Shown: positions 49,093 to 60,235 of the stretch, one piece after another
How the letters are laid out: every line of letters begins with the position of its first letter
Position numbering within the stretch: the stretch's first letter is position 1
NCBI RefSeq assembly: GCF_051401765.1
Contig: NW_027480423.1
Span: 11,036,001 to 11,100,000 of the forward strand
Reading direction: 5' to 3'
From: Calliopsis andreniformis
Lineage: Eukaryota; Arthropoda; Insecta; Hymenoptera; Andrenidae
DNA length: 64,000 bases
The notes under the pieces: model-generated
Databases searched by the model: none
Seen by the model: the letters and a program-made list of their open reading frames with translations, nothing else
What the model was told of the DNA's origin: nothing
Program-made: the position numbers and the translations under genes

Positions 49093-51034
49093 CGTTGACT
49101 TCTGAGGCCCTAACTATTTAATCTGTTGGAGCAACGCCCTAGGGTGAAGCCTAGGTTGCCCGGAAAGTAGAAATGTCCATAACTTTCATACTGGTTGCAA
49201 TTATTCGTTTTATACGATGGAAATACTGTTGCATTTATACTGTATTTTATGTTTCTGACGTTGACTTCTTAGGCCCTAACTATTCGATCTGGTCGAGCAA
49301 CGCCTTAGAGTGACGCCTAGGTTGCCCGGAACGTAGAAAATGACCATATCTTTCACACTGGTGGCTATTATTCGTCTTATTCGATGGAAAAACTGTTATA
49401 TTTATAAGTACCCTATGCTTCTGGCGTTGACTTCTAAGGCCCTAGCTATTCGATCTGGTGGAGCAACGCCCTAGGGTGAAGCCTAGGTTGCCCAGAACGT
49501 AGAAATGGCCATTACTTTCACACTGGTTGCCGTTATTCGTTTTATACGATGGAAAAGCTGTTGTATTTACATCGCATTTTATGCTTCTGGCGTTGACTTC
49601 TTAGGCCCTAAATATTCCATCTGGTGGAACAACGCCCTGGGGTGAAGTCTAGGGTGCCCGGAACGTAGAAATGACCATAACTTTCACACTGATAGCAATT
49701 ATTCGTTCTTTACATGGAAAAACTGTTGTATTTATTTTGTATTTTATGCTTCGGGCGTTGACTTCTAAGGCCCTAACTATTCGATCTGGTGGAGCAACGC
49801 CCTAGAGTGAAGCCTAGGTAGCCCGGATCGTAGAAATGACCATAACTTTCACATTGATAGCAATTATTCGTTCTATACATGAAAAAACTGTTCTATTTAT
49901 TTTGTATTTTATGCTTCGGGCGTTGACTTCTAAGGCCCTCACTATTCGATCTGGTGGAGCAACGCCCTAGAATGACGCCTAGGTTGCCCGGAACGTAGAA
50001 ATGACCATTACTTTCACAATGTTTGCAATTATTCACTTTATACGGTGGAACAACTGTAGTACTGATATTGTATTTTATTCTTCTGGCGTTGACTTCTTAG
50101 GCCCTGTCTATTCGATCTGGTGGAACAACGCCCTAGATTGAAGCCTAGGTAGCGTGGAACGTAGAAATGACCATAGCTTTCACACTGATAGCAATTATTC
50201 GTTCTATACATGGAAAAACTGTTTTATTTATTTTGTATTTTATGCTTCGGGCGTTGACTTCTAAGGCCCTAACTATTCGATCTGGTGGAGCAACGCCCTA
50301 GAATGACGCCTAGGTTGCTCGGAACGTAGAAATGACCATAACTTTCACACTGGTTGCTATTATTCGTTTTATACGATGGAAAAACTGTTAGATTCATATT
50401 GTACTTTATGCTTCTGGCGTTGATTTCTTAGGGCCTAACTATTCCATCTGGTGGAACAACTCCCTAGAGTGAAGCCTAGGTTGTCCGGAACGTAGAAATG
50501 ACCATTACTTTCACACTGCTTGCAATTATTCATTTTATACGATGGAAAAACTGTTGCACTTTTATTGTATTTTATGCTTCTGGCGTTGCCTTCTAATGCC
50601 GTAGCTATTAGATATGGTGGAGCAACGCCCTAGAGTGACGCCTAGGTTACCCGGATCGTAGAAATGACCAGTACTTTCACACTGGTTGCAGTTATTCATG
50701 TTATACGATGGAAGAACTGTTGCATCTTTATTGTATTTTATGCTTCTGGCGTTGACTTCTAAGGCACTAACTGTTCGATCTGTTGGGACAACGCCCTAGA
50801 GTGAAGCTTAGGTTGCCCGGAACATAGAAATGACCATAACCTTCACACTGGTGGCTATTATTCGTCTTATTCGATGGAAAAACTGTTATATTTATAAATA
50901 CCTTATGCTTCTGGCGTTGACTTCTAAGGCCCTAACTATTCGATCTGGTGGAGCAACGCCCTAGTGTGAAGCCTAGGTTGCCCGGATAGTAGAAGTGACC
51001 ATAACTTTCATAGTGGTTGCAATTATTCGCTTTA
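48384..51034 (+). repeat. Second 16-mer higher-order repeat, copy 1 (2,651 bp)
   Basis: TTTGTATTTGGTGCTTCCGG begins at 48,410 and again at 51,061, 2,651 bp apart (16 monomers less five bases). A distinctive extra A, in CGTAGAAAATGACCATATC near 49,333, recurs at the same offset. Composition differs from the 2,654 bp 16-mer at 23 kb, although both share a few monomers around GCCTCTAGAGTTGACTTC. Confidence 0.9.
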
Positions 51035-53613
51035 TACGATGGAAAAACTGTTGTATTTATTTTGTATTTGGTGCTTCCGGCGTTGACTTCATAGGCCCTA
51101 ACTATTGGATCTGGAGGTCTAACAACCTAGAGTGAAGCCTATGTTGCACGGAACGTAGAAATGCACATTACTTTCACACTGGTTGCAATTATTCCTGGTA
51201 TACGATGGAACAACTGTTTATTTTTATTGTATTTTATGCTTCTGGCGCTGACTTCTAAGGCCCTAACAATTCGATCTGTTGGAGCAACGCCCTAGAGTGA
51301 AGCCTTGGTTTCCCGGAACGTAGAAATGACCATGGCTTTCATACTGGTTGCAATTATTCGTTTTATACGATGGAAAAACTGTTGTATTTATATTGTATTT
51401 TATGCCTCTAGAGTTGACTTCTAAGGCTCGAACTATTAGATCTGGTGGAGCAACGCCCTAGAGTGAAACATAGGTTGCCCGGAACGTAGAAATGACCATA
51501 ACCTTCACACTGGTTGCAATTACTCGTTTTATACGACGGAAAAACTGTTGTATTTATATTGTATTTTATGCTTCTGGCGTTCACTTCATAGGCCCTAACT
51601 ATTCGATCGGGTGGAACAACGTCCTAGAGTGAAGCCTATGTTGCCCGGAAAGCAGAAATGACCATAACTTTCAAACTGGTTGCAATTATTCCTGTTATAC
51701 GATGGAAAAACTGTTGTATTTATATTGTATTTTATGCTTCTGGCGTTGACTTCTGAGGCCCTAACTATTTAATCTGTTGGAGCAACGCCCTAGTGTGAAG
51801 CCTAGGTTGCCCGGAAAGTAGAAATGTCCATAACTTTCATACTGGTTGCAATTATTCGTTTTATACGATGGAAATACTGTTGCATTTATACTGTATTTTA
51901 TGTTTCTGACGTTGACTTCTTAGGCCCTAACTATTCGATCTGGTCGAGCAACGCCTTAGAGTGACGCCTAGGTTGCCCGGAACGTAGAAAATGACCATAT
52001 CTTTCACACTGGTGGCTATTATTCGTCTTATTCGATGGAAAAGCTGTTATATTTATAAGTACCCTATGCTTCTGGCGTTGACTTCTAAGGCCCTAGCTAT
52101 TCGATCTGGTGGAGCAACGCCCTAGGGTGAAGCCTAGGTTGCCCAGAACGTAGAAATGGCCATTACTTTCACACTGGTTGCCGTTATTCGTTTTATACGA
52201 TGGAAAAGCTGTTGTATTTACATCGCATTTTATGCTTCTGGCGTTGACTTCTTAGGCCCTAAATATTCCATCTGGTGGAACAACTCCCTGGGGTGAAGTC
52301 TAGGGTGCCCGGAACGTAGAAATGACCATAACTTTCACACTGATAGCAATTATTCGTTCTTTACATGGAAAAACTGTTGTATTTATTTTGTATTTTATGC
52401 TTCGGGCGTTGACTTCTAAGGCCCTAACTATTCGATCTGGTGGAGCAACGCCCTAGAGTGAAGCCTAGGTAGCCCGGATCGTAGAAATGACCATAACTTT
52501 CACATTGATAGCAATTATTCGTTCTATACATGAAAAAACTGTTCTATTTATTTTGTATTTTATGCTTCGGGCGTTGACTTCTAAGGCCCTCACTATTCGA
52601 TCTGGTGGAGCAACGCCCTAGAATGACGCCTAGGTTGCCCGGAACGTAGAAATGACCATTACTTTCACAATGTTTGCAATTATTCACTTTATACGGTGGA
52701 ACAACTGTAGTACTGATATTGTATTTTATTCTTCTGGCGTTGACTTCTTAGGCCCTGTCTATTCGATCTGGTGGAACAACGCCCTAGATTGAAGCCTAGG
52801 TAGCGTGGAACGTAGAAATGACCATAGCTTTCACACTGATAGCAATTATTCGTTCTATACATGGAAAAACTGTTTTATTTATTTTGTATTTTATGCTTCG
52901 GGCGTTGACTTCTAAGGCCCTAACTATTCGATCTGGTGGAGCAACGCCCTAGAATGACGCCTAGGTTGCTCGGAACGTAGAAATGACCATAACTTTCACA
53001 CTGGTTGCTATTATTCGTTTTATACGATGGAAAAACTGTTAGATTCATATTGTACTTTATGCTTCTGGCGTTGATTTCTTAGGGCCTAACTATTCCATCT
53101 GGTGGAACAACTCCCTAGAGTGAAGCCTAGGTTGTCCGGAACGTAGAAATGACCATTACTTTCACACTGCTTGCAATTATTCATTTTATACGATGGAAAA
53201 ACTGTTGCACTTTTATTGTATTTTATGCTTCTGGCGTTGCCTTCTAATGCCGTAGCTATTAGATATGGTGGAGCAACGCCCTAGAGTGACGCCTAGGTTA
53301 CCCGGATCGTAGAAATGACCAGTACTTTCACACTGGTTGCAGTTATTCATGTTATACGATGGAAGAACTGTTGCATCTTTATTGTATTTTATGCTTCTGG
53401 CGTTGACTTCTAAGGCACTAACTGTTCGATCTGTTGGGACAACGCCCTAGAGTGAAGCTTAGGTTGCCCGGAACATAGAAATGACCATAACCTTCACACT
53501 GGTGGCTATTATTCGTCTTATTCGATGGAAAAACTGTTATATTTATAAATACCTTATGCTTCTGGCGTTGACTTCTAAGGCCCTAACTATTCGATCTGGT
53601 GGAGCAACGCCCT
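51035..53613 (+). repeat. Second 16-mer higher-order repeat, copy 2
   Basis: Nearly the full unit (about 2,579 of 2,651 bp), almost identical to copy 1. Rare differences include GGAGGTCTAACAACC in place of GGAGGTCCAACAACC and AACTCCCTGGGGTG in place of AACGCCCTGGGGTG near 52,283. It stops at about 53,613, where the block H type takes over. Confidence 0.9.
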
Positions 53614-53614
53614 A

Positions 53615-54559
53615 GAGTGAAGCCTTGGTTTCCCGGAACATAGAAGTGACCATAGCCTTCACACTGGTGGCTATTATTCGTCTTATTCGATGGAAAAACT
53701 GTTATATTTATAAGTACCTTATGCTTCTGGCGTCGACTTCTAAGACCCTAACTATTCGATCTGGTGCAGCAACGCCCTAGGGTGAAGCCTAGGTTGCCCG
53801 GATAGTAGTAATGACCATAACTTTCATAGTGGTTGCAATTATTCGCTTTATACGATGGAAAAACTGTTGTATTTATATTGTATTTTATGCTTCCGGCGTT
53901 GACTTCTGAGGCCCTAACTATTCAATCTGCTGGAGCAACGCCCTAGGGTGAAGCATAGGCTGCCCGGAAAGTTGAAATGACTATAACATTCATACTGGTT
54001 GCAATTATTCGTTTTATACGATGGAAAATCTGTTCTATTTATTTTGTATTTTATGCTTCGGGCGTTGACTTCTAAGGCCCTAACTATTCGATCTGGTGGA
54101 GCAACGCCCTAGAATGACGCCTAGGTTGCCCGGAACGTAGAAATGACCATTACTTTCACAATGTTTGCAATTATTCACTTTATACGGTGGAACAACTGTA
54201 GTACTGATATTGTATTTTATTCTTCTGGCGTTGACTTCTTAGGCCCTGTCTATTCGCTCTGGTGGAACAACGCCCTAGATTGAAGCCTAGGTAGCGTGGA
54301 ACGTAGAAATGACCATAGCTTTCACACTGATAGCAATTATTCGTTCGATACATGGAAAAACTGTTTTATTTATTTTGTATTTTATGCTTCGGGCGTTGAC
54401 TTCTAAGGCCCTAACTATTCGATCTGGTGGAGCAACGCCCTAGAATGAAGCCTAGGTTGCTCGGAACGTAGAAATGACCATAACTTTCACACTGGTTGCT
54501 ATTATTCGTTTTATACGATGGAAAAACTGTTAGATTCATATTGTATTTTATGCTTCTGG
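53615..54559 (+). repeat. Duplicated block H, copy 2
   Basis: Second copy of 42,841-43,785 at 10,774 bp offset. The end is sharp: after GTTAGATTCATATTGTATTT the copy continues with GCGTTCACTTCTTAGACCC where copy 1 has GCGTTGATTTCTTAGGGCC. Confidence 0.83.
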
Positions 54560-54579
54560 CGTTCACTTCTTAGACCCTA

Positions 54580-55290
54580 ACTATTCGATTTGGTGGACCA
54601 ACGCCCTAGAGTGAAGCTTAGGTTTCGCGGAACATAGAAATGACCATACCTTTCACACTGGTAGAAATTATTCGATTTATACAATGGAAAAACTGTACTA
54701 TTTATTTTGTGTTTTATGTTTCGCGCGTTGACTTCTAAGGCCCTAACTATTCGATCTGGTGGAGCATCGCCCTAGGGTGAAGCCTAGGTTGCCCGGAAAG
54801 TAGAAATGTCCATAACTTTCATACTGGTTGCAATTATTCGTTTTATACGATGGAAAAACTGTTGCATTTATACTGTATTTTACGCTTCTGACGTTCACTT
54901 CTTAGGCCTTAACTATTCGATCTGGTGGAACAACGCACTAGGGTGAATCCTAGGTTGCCCGGTAAGTAGAAATGACCATAACTTTCATACTGGTGGCATT
55001 ATCCGTTTTATACGATGGAAAAACTGTTGTATTTATATTGTATTTTATGCTTCTGGCGTTCACTTCTTAGCCCTTAACTATTCGATCTGGTGGAACAACG
55101 CACTAGGGTGAAGCCTAGGTTGCCCGGAACATAGAAAAGACCATACCTTTCACACTGGTAGAAATTATTCGATTTATACAATGGAAAAACTGTTCTATTT
55201 ATTTTGTGTTTTATGTTTCGCGCGTTGACTTCTAAGGCCCTAACTATTCGATCTGGTGGGGCATCGCCCTAGGGTGAAGCCTAGGTTGCC
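54580..55290 (+). repeat. Duplicated block F, copy 2
   Basis: Second copy of 28,875-29,560 at 25,705 bp offset, including the one-base-shorter GGTGGCATTATCCG monomer. It ends just upstream of the rearranged monomers at 55.46 kb. Confidence 0.85.
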
Positions 55291-55463
55291 CGGAAATTAG
55301 AAATGTTCATAACTTTCATACTGGTTGCAATTATTCGTTTTATACGATGGAAAAACTGTTGCATACTTATTGCATTTTATTCTTCGGGCGTTGACTTCTA
55401 AGGACCTAACTATTCGATCTGGTGGAGCAACGCCCTAGGGTGAAGCCTAGGTTGCCCGGAAAA

Positions 55464-55491
55464 TAGAAATGTCCATAACTGGACATTTCTA
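55464..55491. repeat. Perfect hairpin from a short inverted insertion
   Basis: TAGAAATGTCC at 55,464-55,474 and GGACATTTCTA at 55,481-55,491 are perfect reverse complements around the six-base loop ATAACT. The left arm is normal monomer sequence. The right arm with the following CTTT is an inverted copy of the same monomer segment (normally AAAGTAGAAATGTCC). It replaces the expected TTCATACTGGTTGCAATTAT stretch before TATA and CATGGCAAAACTG. Confidence 0.88.
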
Positions 55492-55674
55492 CTTTATAAC
55501 ATGGCAAAACTGTTGTATTTATACTGTATTTTATGCTTCTGACGTTGCCTTCTAAGTCACTGTCCATCCAAGACAATGTCCATAACTGGACATTTCTACT
55601 TTATAACATGGCAAAACTGTTGTATTTATACTGTATTTTATGCTTCTGACATTGACTTCTAAGTCACTAACTAT
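55468..55674 (+). repeat. Rearranged short monomer duplicated at 107 bp spacing
   Basis: AATGTCCATAACTGGACATT starts at 55,468 and again at 55,575, 107 bp apart. Both copies continue through TTTATAACATGGCAAAACTG, GTATTTATACTGTATTTTAT and CTTCTAAGTCACT. Between them lies the odd sequence GTCCATCCAAGAC, which is not standard monomer. The two copies differ slightly (GACGTTGCCTTC versus GACATTGACTTC). This is a local, non-166 bp tandem duplication of a hairpin-bearing unit. Confidence 0.85.
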
Positions 55675-57493
55675 TCGATCTGGTGGAGCAACGCCCTAGA
55701 GTGAAGCCTAGGTTGCCCGGAAGGTAGAAATGACCATTACTTTCACACTCTTTGCAATTATTCATTTTATGCGGTGGAAAAGCTGTTGCATTTTTATTGT
55801 ATTTTATGCTTCTGGCGCTGACTTCTAAGGCCCTAACAATTCGATCTGTTTGAGCAACGCCCTAGAGTGAAGCCTTGGTTTCCCCGGAACATAGAAATGA
55901 CCATGGCCTTCACACTGGATGCAATTATTCGTTTTATACGGTGGAAAAACTGTTGTATTTATATTGGATTTTATGCTTCTGGCGTTCACTTCTTAGGCCC
56001 TAACTATTCGATCGGGTGGAACAACGCCCTAGGGTGAAGCCTAGGTTGCCCGGAAAGTAGAAATGACCATAACATTCAAACTGGTTGCAATTATTCCTGT
56101 TATACGATGGAAAAACTGTTGTATTTATATCGCATTTTATGCTTCTGGCGTTGACTTCTAAGGCACTAAGTATTCGATATGATGGAGCAACGCCCTAGAG
56201 TGAATCCTAGGGTGCCCGGAACGTAGAAATGACCATCACTTTCAAACTGGTTGCAATTACTCCTGTTATATGATGGAAAAACTGTTGTATTTTTATTGCA
56301 TTTTATGCTTCGGGCGTTGACTTCTAAGGCGCTAACTATTCAATCTGTTGGAGCAACGCCCTAGGGTGAAACCTAGGTTGCCCGGAACGTAGAAATGACC
56401 ATAACTTTCATACTGGTTGCAATTATCCGGTTTATACGATGGAAAAACTGTTGTATTTATATTGTATTTTATGCTTCTGGCGTTCACTTCTTAGGCCTTA
56501 ACTATTCGATCTGGTGGAACAACGCACTAGGGTGAAGCCTAGGTATCCCGGAACGTAGAAATGGCCATAACTTTCACACTGGTAGCAATTATTCGATTTA
56601 TACAATGGAAAAACTGTTCTATTTATTTTGTGTTTTGTGTTTCGCGCGTTGACTTCGAAGGCCCTAACTATTCGATCTAGTGGAGCAACGCCCTAGGGTG
56701 AAGCCTAGGTTGCCTGGAAAGTAGAAATGTCCATAACTTTCATACTGGTTGCAATTATTCGTTTTATACGATGGAAGAACTGTTGTATTTATACTGTATT
56801 TTATGCTTCTGACGTTGACTTCTAAGGCACTAACTATTCGATCTGGTGGAGCTACGCCCTAGAGTGAAGCCTAGGTTGCCCGGAACGTAGAAATGACCAT
56901 TACCTTCACACTGGATGCAATTATTCGTTTTATACGATGGAAAAACTGTTGTATTTATATTGTATTTTATGCTTCTGGCGTTCACTTCTTAGGCCCTAAC
57001 TATTCGATCGGGTGGAACAACGCCCTAGCGTGAAGCCTAGGTTGCCCGGAAAGTAGAAATGACCATAACATTCAAACTGGTTGCAATTATTCCTGTTATA
57101 CGATGGAAAAACTGGTGTATTTATATTGCGTTTTATGCTTCTGGCGTTGACTTCTAAGGTACTAAGCATTCCATATGGTGGAGCAACGCCCTAGAGTGAA
57201 GCCTAGGGTGCCCGGAACGTAGAAATGACCATAACCTTCATACTGGTTGCAATTATTCGTTTTATACGATGGAAAAACTGTTGTATTTATACTGTATTTT
57301 ATGCTTCTGACGTTGAATTCTAAGGCACTAACTATTCGATCTGGTGGAGCAACGCCCTAGAGTGAAGCCTAGGGTGCGCGGAACGTAGAAATGACAATCA
57401 CTTTCAAACTGGTTGCAATTATCCCCGTTATATGATGGAAAAACTATTTCATTTTTATTGTATTTTATGCTTCGGTCGTTGTCTTCTAAGGCT
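55661..57493 (+). repeat. Last forward monomers: 6-mer recurrence and relative of 3.1-3.7 kb
   Basis: About 11 monomers. GCGTTCACTTCTTAGGCCCT followed by GACCATAACATTCAAACTGG occurs at 55,982 and 56,978, exactly 996 bp (six monomers) apart. The interval 56,234-56,894 matches 3,065-3,725 at an offset of 53,169 bp, including the TTTCGCGCGTTGACTTC and GTTGCCTGGAAAG monomers, which makes it the longest-distance forward duplication found. Confidence 0.8.
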
Positions 57494-57533
57494 GTATTCC
57501 GTCATATAACGGGAATAATTGCAACCAGTGTGA
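57404..57533. repeat. Orientation-switch junction with inverted arms
   Basis: The forward arm ends with GTTATATGATGGA at 57,427-57,439. The inverted arm begins with TCCGTCATATAAC at 57,498-57,510. Both arms carry the uncommon CCCGTTATATGA form where most monomers have CTGTTATACGATGG or CGTTTTATACGATGG. The 58 bases between arms are the rest of the forward monomer, up to TTGTCTTCTAAGGCT. The junction itself lies near 57,494. The arms continue outward as whole monomers, but with many mismatches. Confidence 0.85.
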
Positions 57534-58829
57534 AACTAATGGTCATTTCAACGTTCCGAGCAACGTAGGCCTCTCTCTAGGGCGTTGCACCACCAGATCG
57601 AATAGCTAGAGCCGTAGAAGTCAACGCCAGAAGCATAAAATACAATATAAATGCAACAGTTTTTCCATCGTATAAAATGAATAATTGCAAACAGTGTGAT
57701 AGTAATGGTCAATTCAACGTTCCGGCCAACCTAGGCTTCACTCCAGGGCGTTAGTCCACCAGATCCAATAGTTAGGGCGTAAGAAGTCAACGCCAGCAGC
57801 ATAAAATATTAAATAAATAGAACATTTTTTCCATTGTATAAAACGAATAATTGCAGCCAGTGTGAAAGTGATGGCCATTTCTACGTTCCGGGCAACCTAG
57901 GCTTCACTCTAGGGCGTTGCTCCACCAGATCGAATAGTTAAGGCCTTAGAAGTCAACGCCCGAAGCATAAAATACACTAAAAATACAACAGTTTTTCCAT
58001 CGTATAAAACGCATAATTGCATCCAATGTGAACGTCATGGCCACTTCTACGTTCCGGGCAACCAAGGCTTCACTCTAGGGCGTTGCTCCACCAGACCGAA
58101 TACCTAGGGACTTAGAAGTCAACGCCAGAAGCATACAATACCATAAAAATACAACAGTTTTTCATCGTATAACTTGAATAATTCCAACCAGTGTGAATGT
58201 GTTAGTCGCTTCTACGTTCCTGGAAGCCTAGACTTCAATCTAGGTCGTTGTTCCTCCAGTTCGAATAGTTAGGGCCTTAGAAGTCAAAGCACGAAGCATA
58301 AAATACAATAAAGATACACAGTTTTTCCATCGTATAACAGGAGTAATTGCAACCAGTGTGAAAGGGATGGTCATTTCTACGTTCCGAGCAACCTAGGCTT
58401 CACTCTATGGCGTTGTTCCACCAGATCGAATTTTAGGATCTTAGAAGTCAACGCCAGAAGTATAAAATTCAAGACAAATACAACTATTTTTACATCGTAT
58501 GAAACGAATAATTGCAACCAGTGTGAAAGTTGTGGTCATTTCTACGTTCCGGGCAACCTAGGCTTCACTATAGGGCGTTGCTCCACCACATCGAATGGCT
58601 ACGGCCTTAGAAGCCAACGTCAGAAGCAAAAAATACAATATAAATACAACAGTTTTTCCATCGTATAGAACGAATAATTGCATCCAGTGTGAAAGCAATG
58701 GCCATTTCTACGATCCCGGAAACCTAGGCTTCACCCTAGGACGTTGCTCCACCAGATCGAATAGTTAGGGCCTAAGACGTCAACGCCAGAAGCATAAAAT
58801 ACACTAAAAATACAACAGTCTTTCCATCG
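57494..58829 (-). repeat. Inverted monomers next to the junction
   Basis: About eight monomers of varied type with no clear internal HOR. Some carry private variants, such as GCCTCTCTCTAGGGCG near 57,569 and AATATTAAATAAATAGAACA near 57,805. Some monomers are short by a few bases (TTTTTCATCGTATAACTTG near 58,158). Confidence 0.8.
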
Positions 58830-60235
58830 TATAAAACGAATACTTGCATCCAGTGTGAAAGCAATGGCCATTTCTACGTTCCGGGCAACCTAGGCGTCAC
58901 TCTAGTGCGCTGCTCCAACAGATCGAATAGTTAGGGCCTTAGAAGTCAACGCCCGAAGCATAAAATACAACAAAGATACAACAATTTTTCCATCGTATAA
59001 CAGGAGTAATTGCAACCAGTGTGAAAGGGATGGTCATTTCTACGTTCAGGGCAACCTAGGCTTCACTCTATGGCGTTGTGCCACCAGATCGAATTGTTAG
59101 GGCCTTTGAAGTCAACGCCAGAAATATAAAATACAAAACAAATACAACAGTTTTTCCATCGTATAAAACGAATAATTGCAAACCGTGTGAAAGTTATGGT
59201 CATTACTATTTTCCGGGCAGCCTAGGCTTCACTATAGGGCGATGCTCCACCACATCGAATAGCTACGGCCATAGAAGCCAACGTCAGAAGCATAAAATAC
59301 AATACAAATACAACAGCTTTTCCAGCGTATAAATTGAGTAATTGCATCCAGTGTGAAAGTAATGGCCATTTCTACGTTGCAGGCAACCTAGGCTTGACTC
59401 TAGGGCGTTGTCCCACCAGATTGAATAGTTAGGGCTTTAGAAGTCAGCGCCGGGAGCATAAAATACAATATAGATACAACAGTTTTTCCATCCTATAAAA
59501 CGAATAATTGCATCCAATGTGAAAGTAATGGCCATTTCTACGTTCCGGGCAACCTAGGCTTCACTCTAGGGCGTCGCTCCACCAGATCGAATAGTTAGGG
59601 CCTTAGAAGTCAACGCCCGAAGCATAAAATACACTAAAAATACAACAGTCTTTCCATCGTATAAAACGAATAATTGCATCCAGTGTGGAAGCAATGGCCA
59701 TTTCTACGTTCCGGGCAACCTGGGCGTCACTCTAGTGCGTTGCTCCAACAGATCGAATAGTTAGGGCATTAGAAGTCAACGCCCGAAGCATAAAATACAG
59801 TAAAGATACAACAGTTTTTCCATCGTATAACAGGAGTAATTGCAACCAGTGTGAAAGGGATGGTCATTTCTACGTTCAGGGCAACCTAGGCTTCACTCTA
59901 TGGCGTTGTGCCACCAGATCGAATTGTTAGGGCCTTTGAAGTCAACGCCAGAAATATAAAATACAAAACCAATACAACAGTTTTTCCATCGTATAAAACG
60001 AATAATTGCAAACCGTGTGAAAGTTATGGTCATTACTATTTTCCGGGCAGCCTAGGCTTCACTATAGGGCGTTGCTCCACCACATCGAATAGCTACGGCC
60101 ATAGAAGCCAACGTCAGAAGCATAAAATACAATACAAATACAACAGCTTTTGCAGCGTATAAATTGAGTAATTGCATCCAGTGTGAAAGTAATGGCCATT
60201 TCTACGTTGCAGGCAACCTAGACTTCACTCTAGGG
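58830..60235 (-). repeat. Inverted 5-mer repeat, 830 bp spacing
   Basis: The stretch from about 58,830 to 59,400 recurs 830 bp downstream. Markers are AACCGTGTGAAAGTTATGG, TTACTATTTTCCGGGCAGCC, GGCCATAGAAGCCAACGTC and TTGCAGGCAACCTAG. A frame of 84 codons in each copy is only the satellite read across one and a half monomers. Confidence 0.85.

Larger units (their letters stand above)
1..57493 (+). repeat. Satellite array, forward orientation, ~166 bp monomer
   Basis: About 346 tandem monomers fill this stretch with no interruption by unique sequence. The period is direct: the word CTAAGGCCCT or its close variants starts at 31, 197, 363, 529, 695 and 861, each 166 bp apart. The monomer has an AT-rich half (TTATTCGTTTTATACGATGG, then a TATTTATATTGTATTTTATG run) and a more mixed half (CTATTCGATCTGGTGGAGCA, then CCTAGGTTGCCCGGAACG). 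Neighbouring monomers differ by many substitutions, whereas copies several kilobases apart can be near identical, which is the signature of higher-order repeats. A unit close to nucleosome length suggests centromeric or pericentromeric heterochromatin; this is inference, and no kinetochore-protein box is evident. The forward strand label is arbitrary. Confidence 0.97.

Noticed and set aside
55464..55491. Intrinsic transcription terminator hairpin
   Set aside because: The stem is AT-rich with no following T run, sits in satellite DNA with no upstream gene, and is explained by an inverted copy of the adjacent monomer sequence.
57404..57533. Terminal inverted repeats of a DNA transposon
   Set aside because: The arms are ordinary satellite monomers that continue outward, there is no transposase or target-site duplication, and the inversion extends to the window end.
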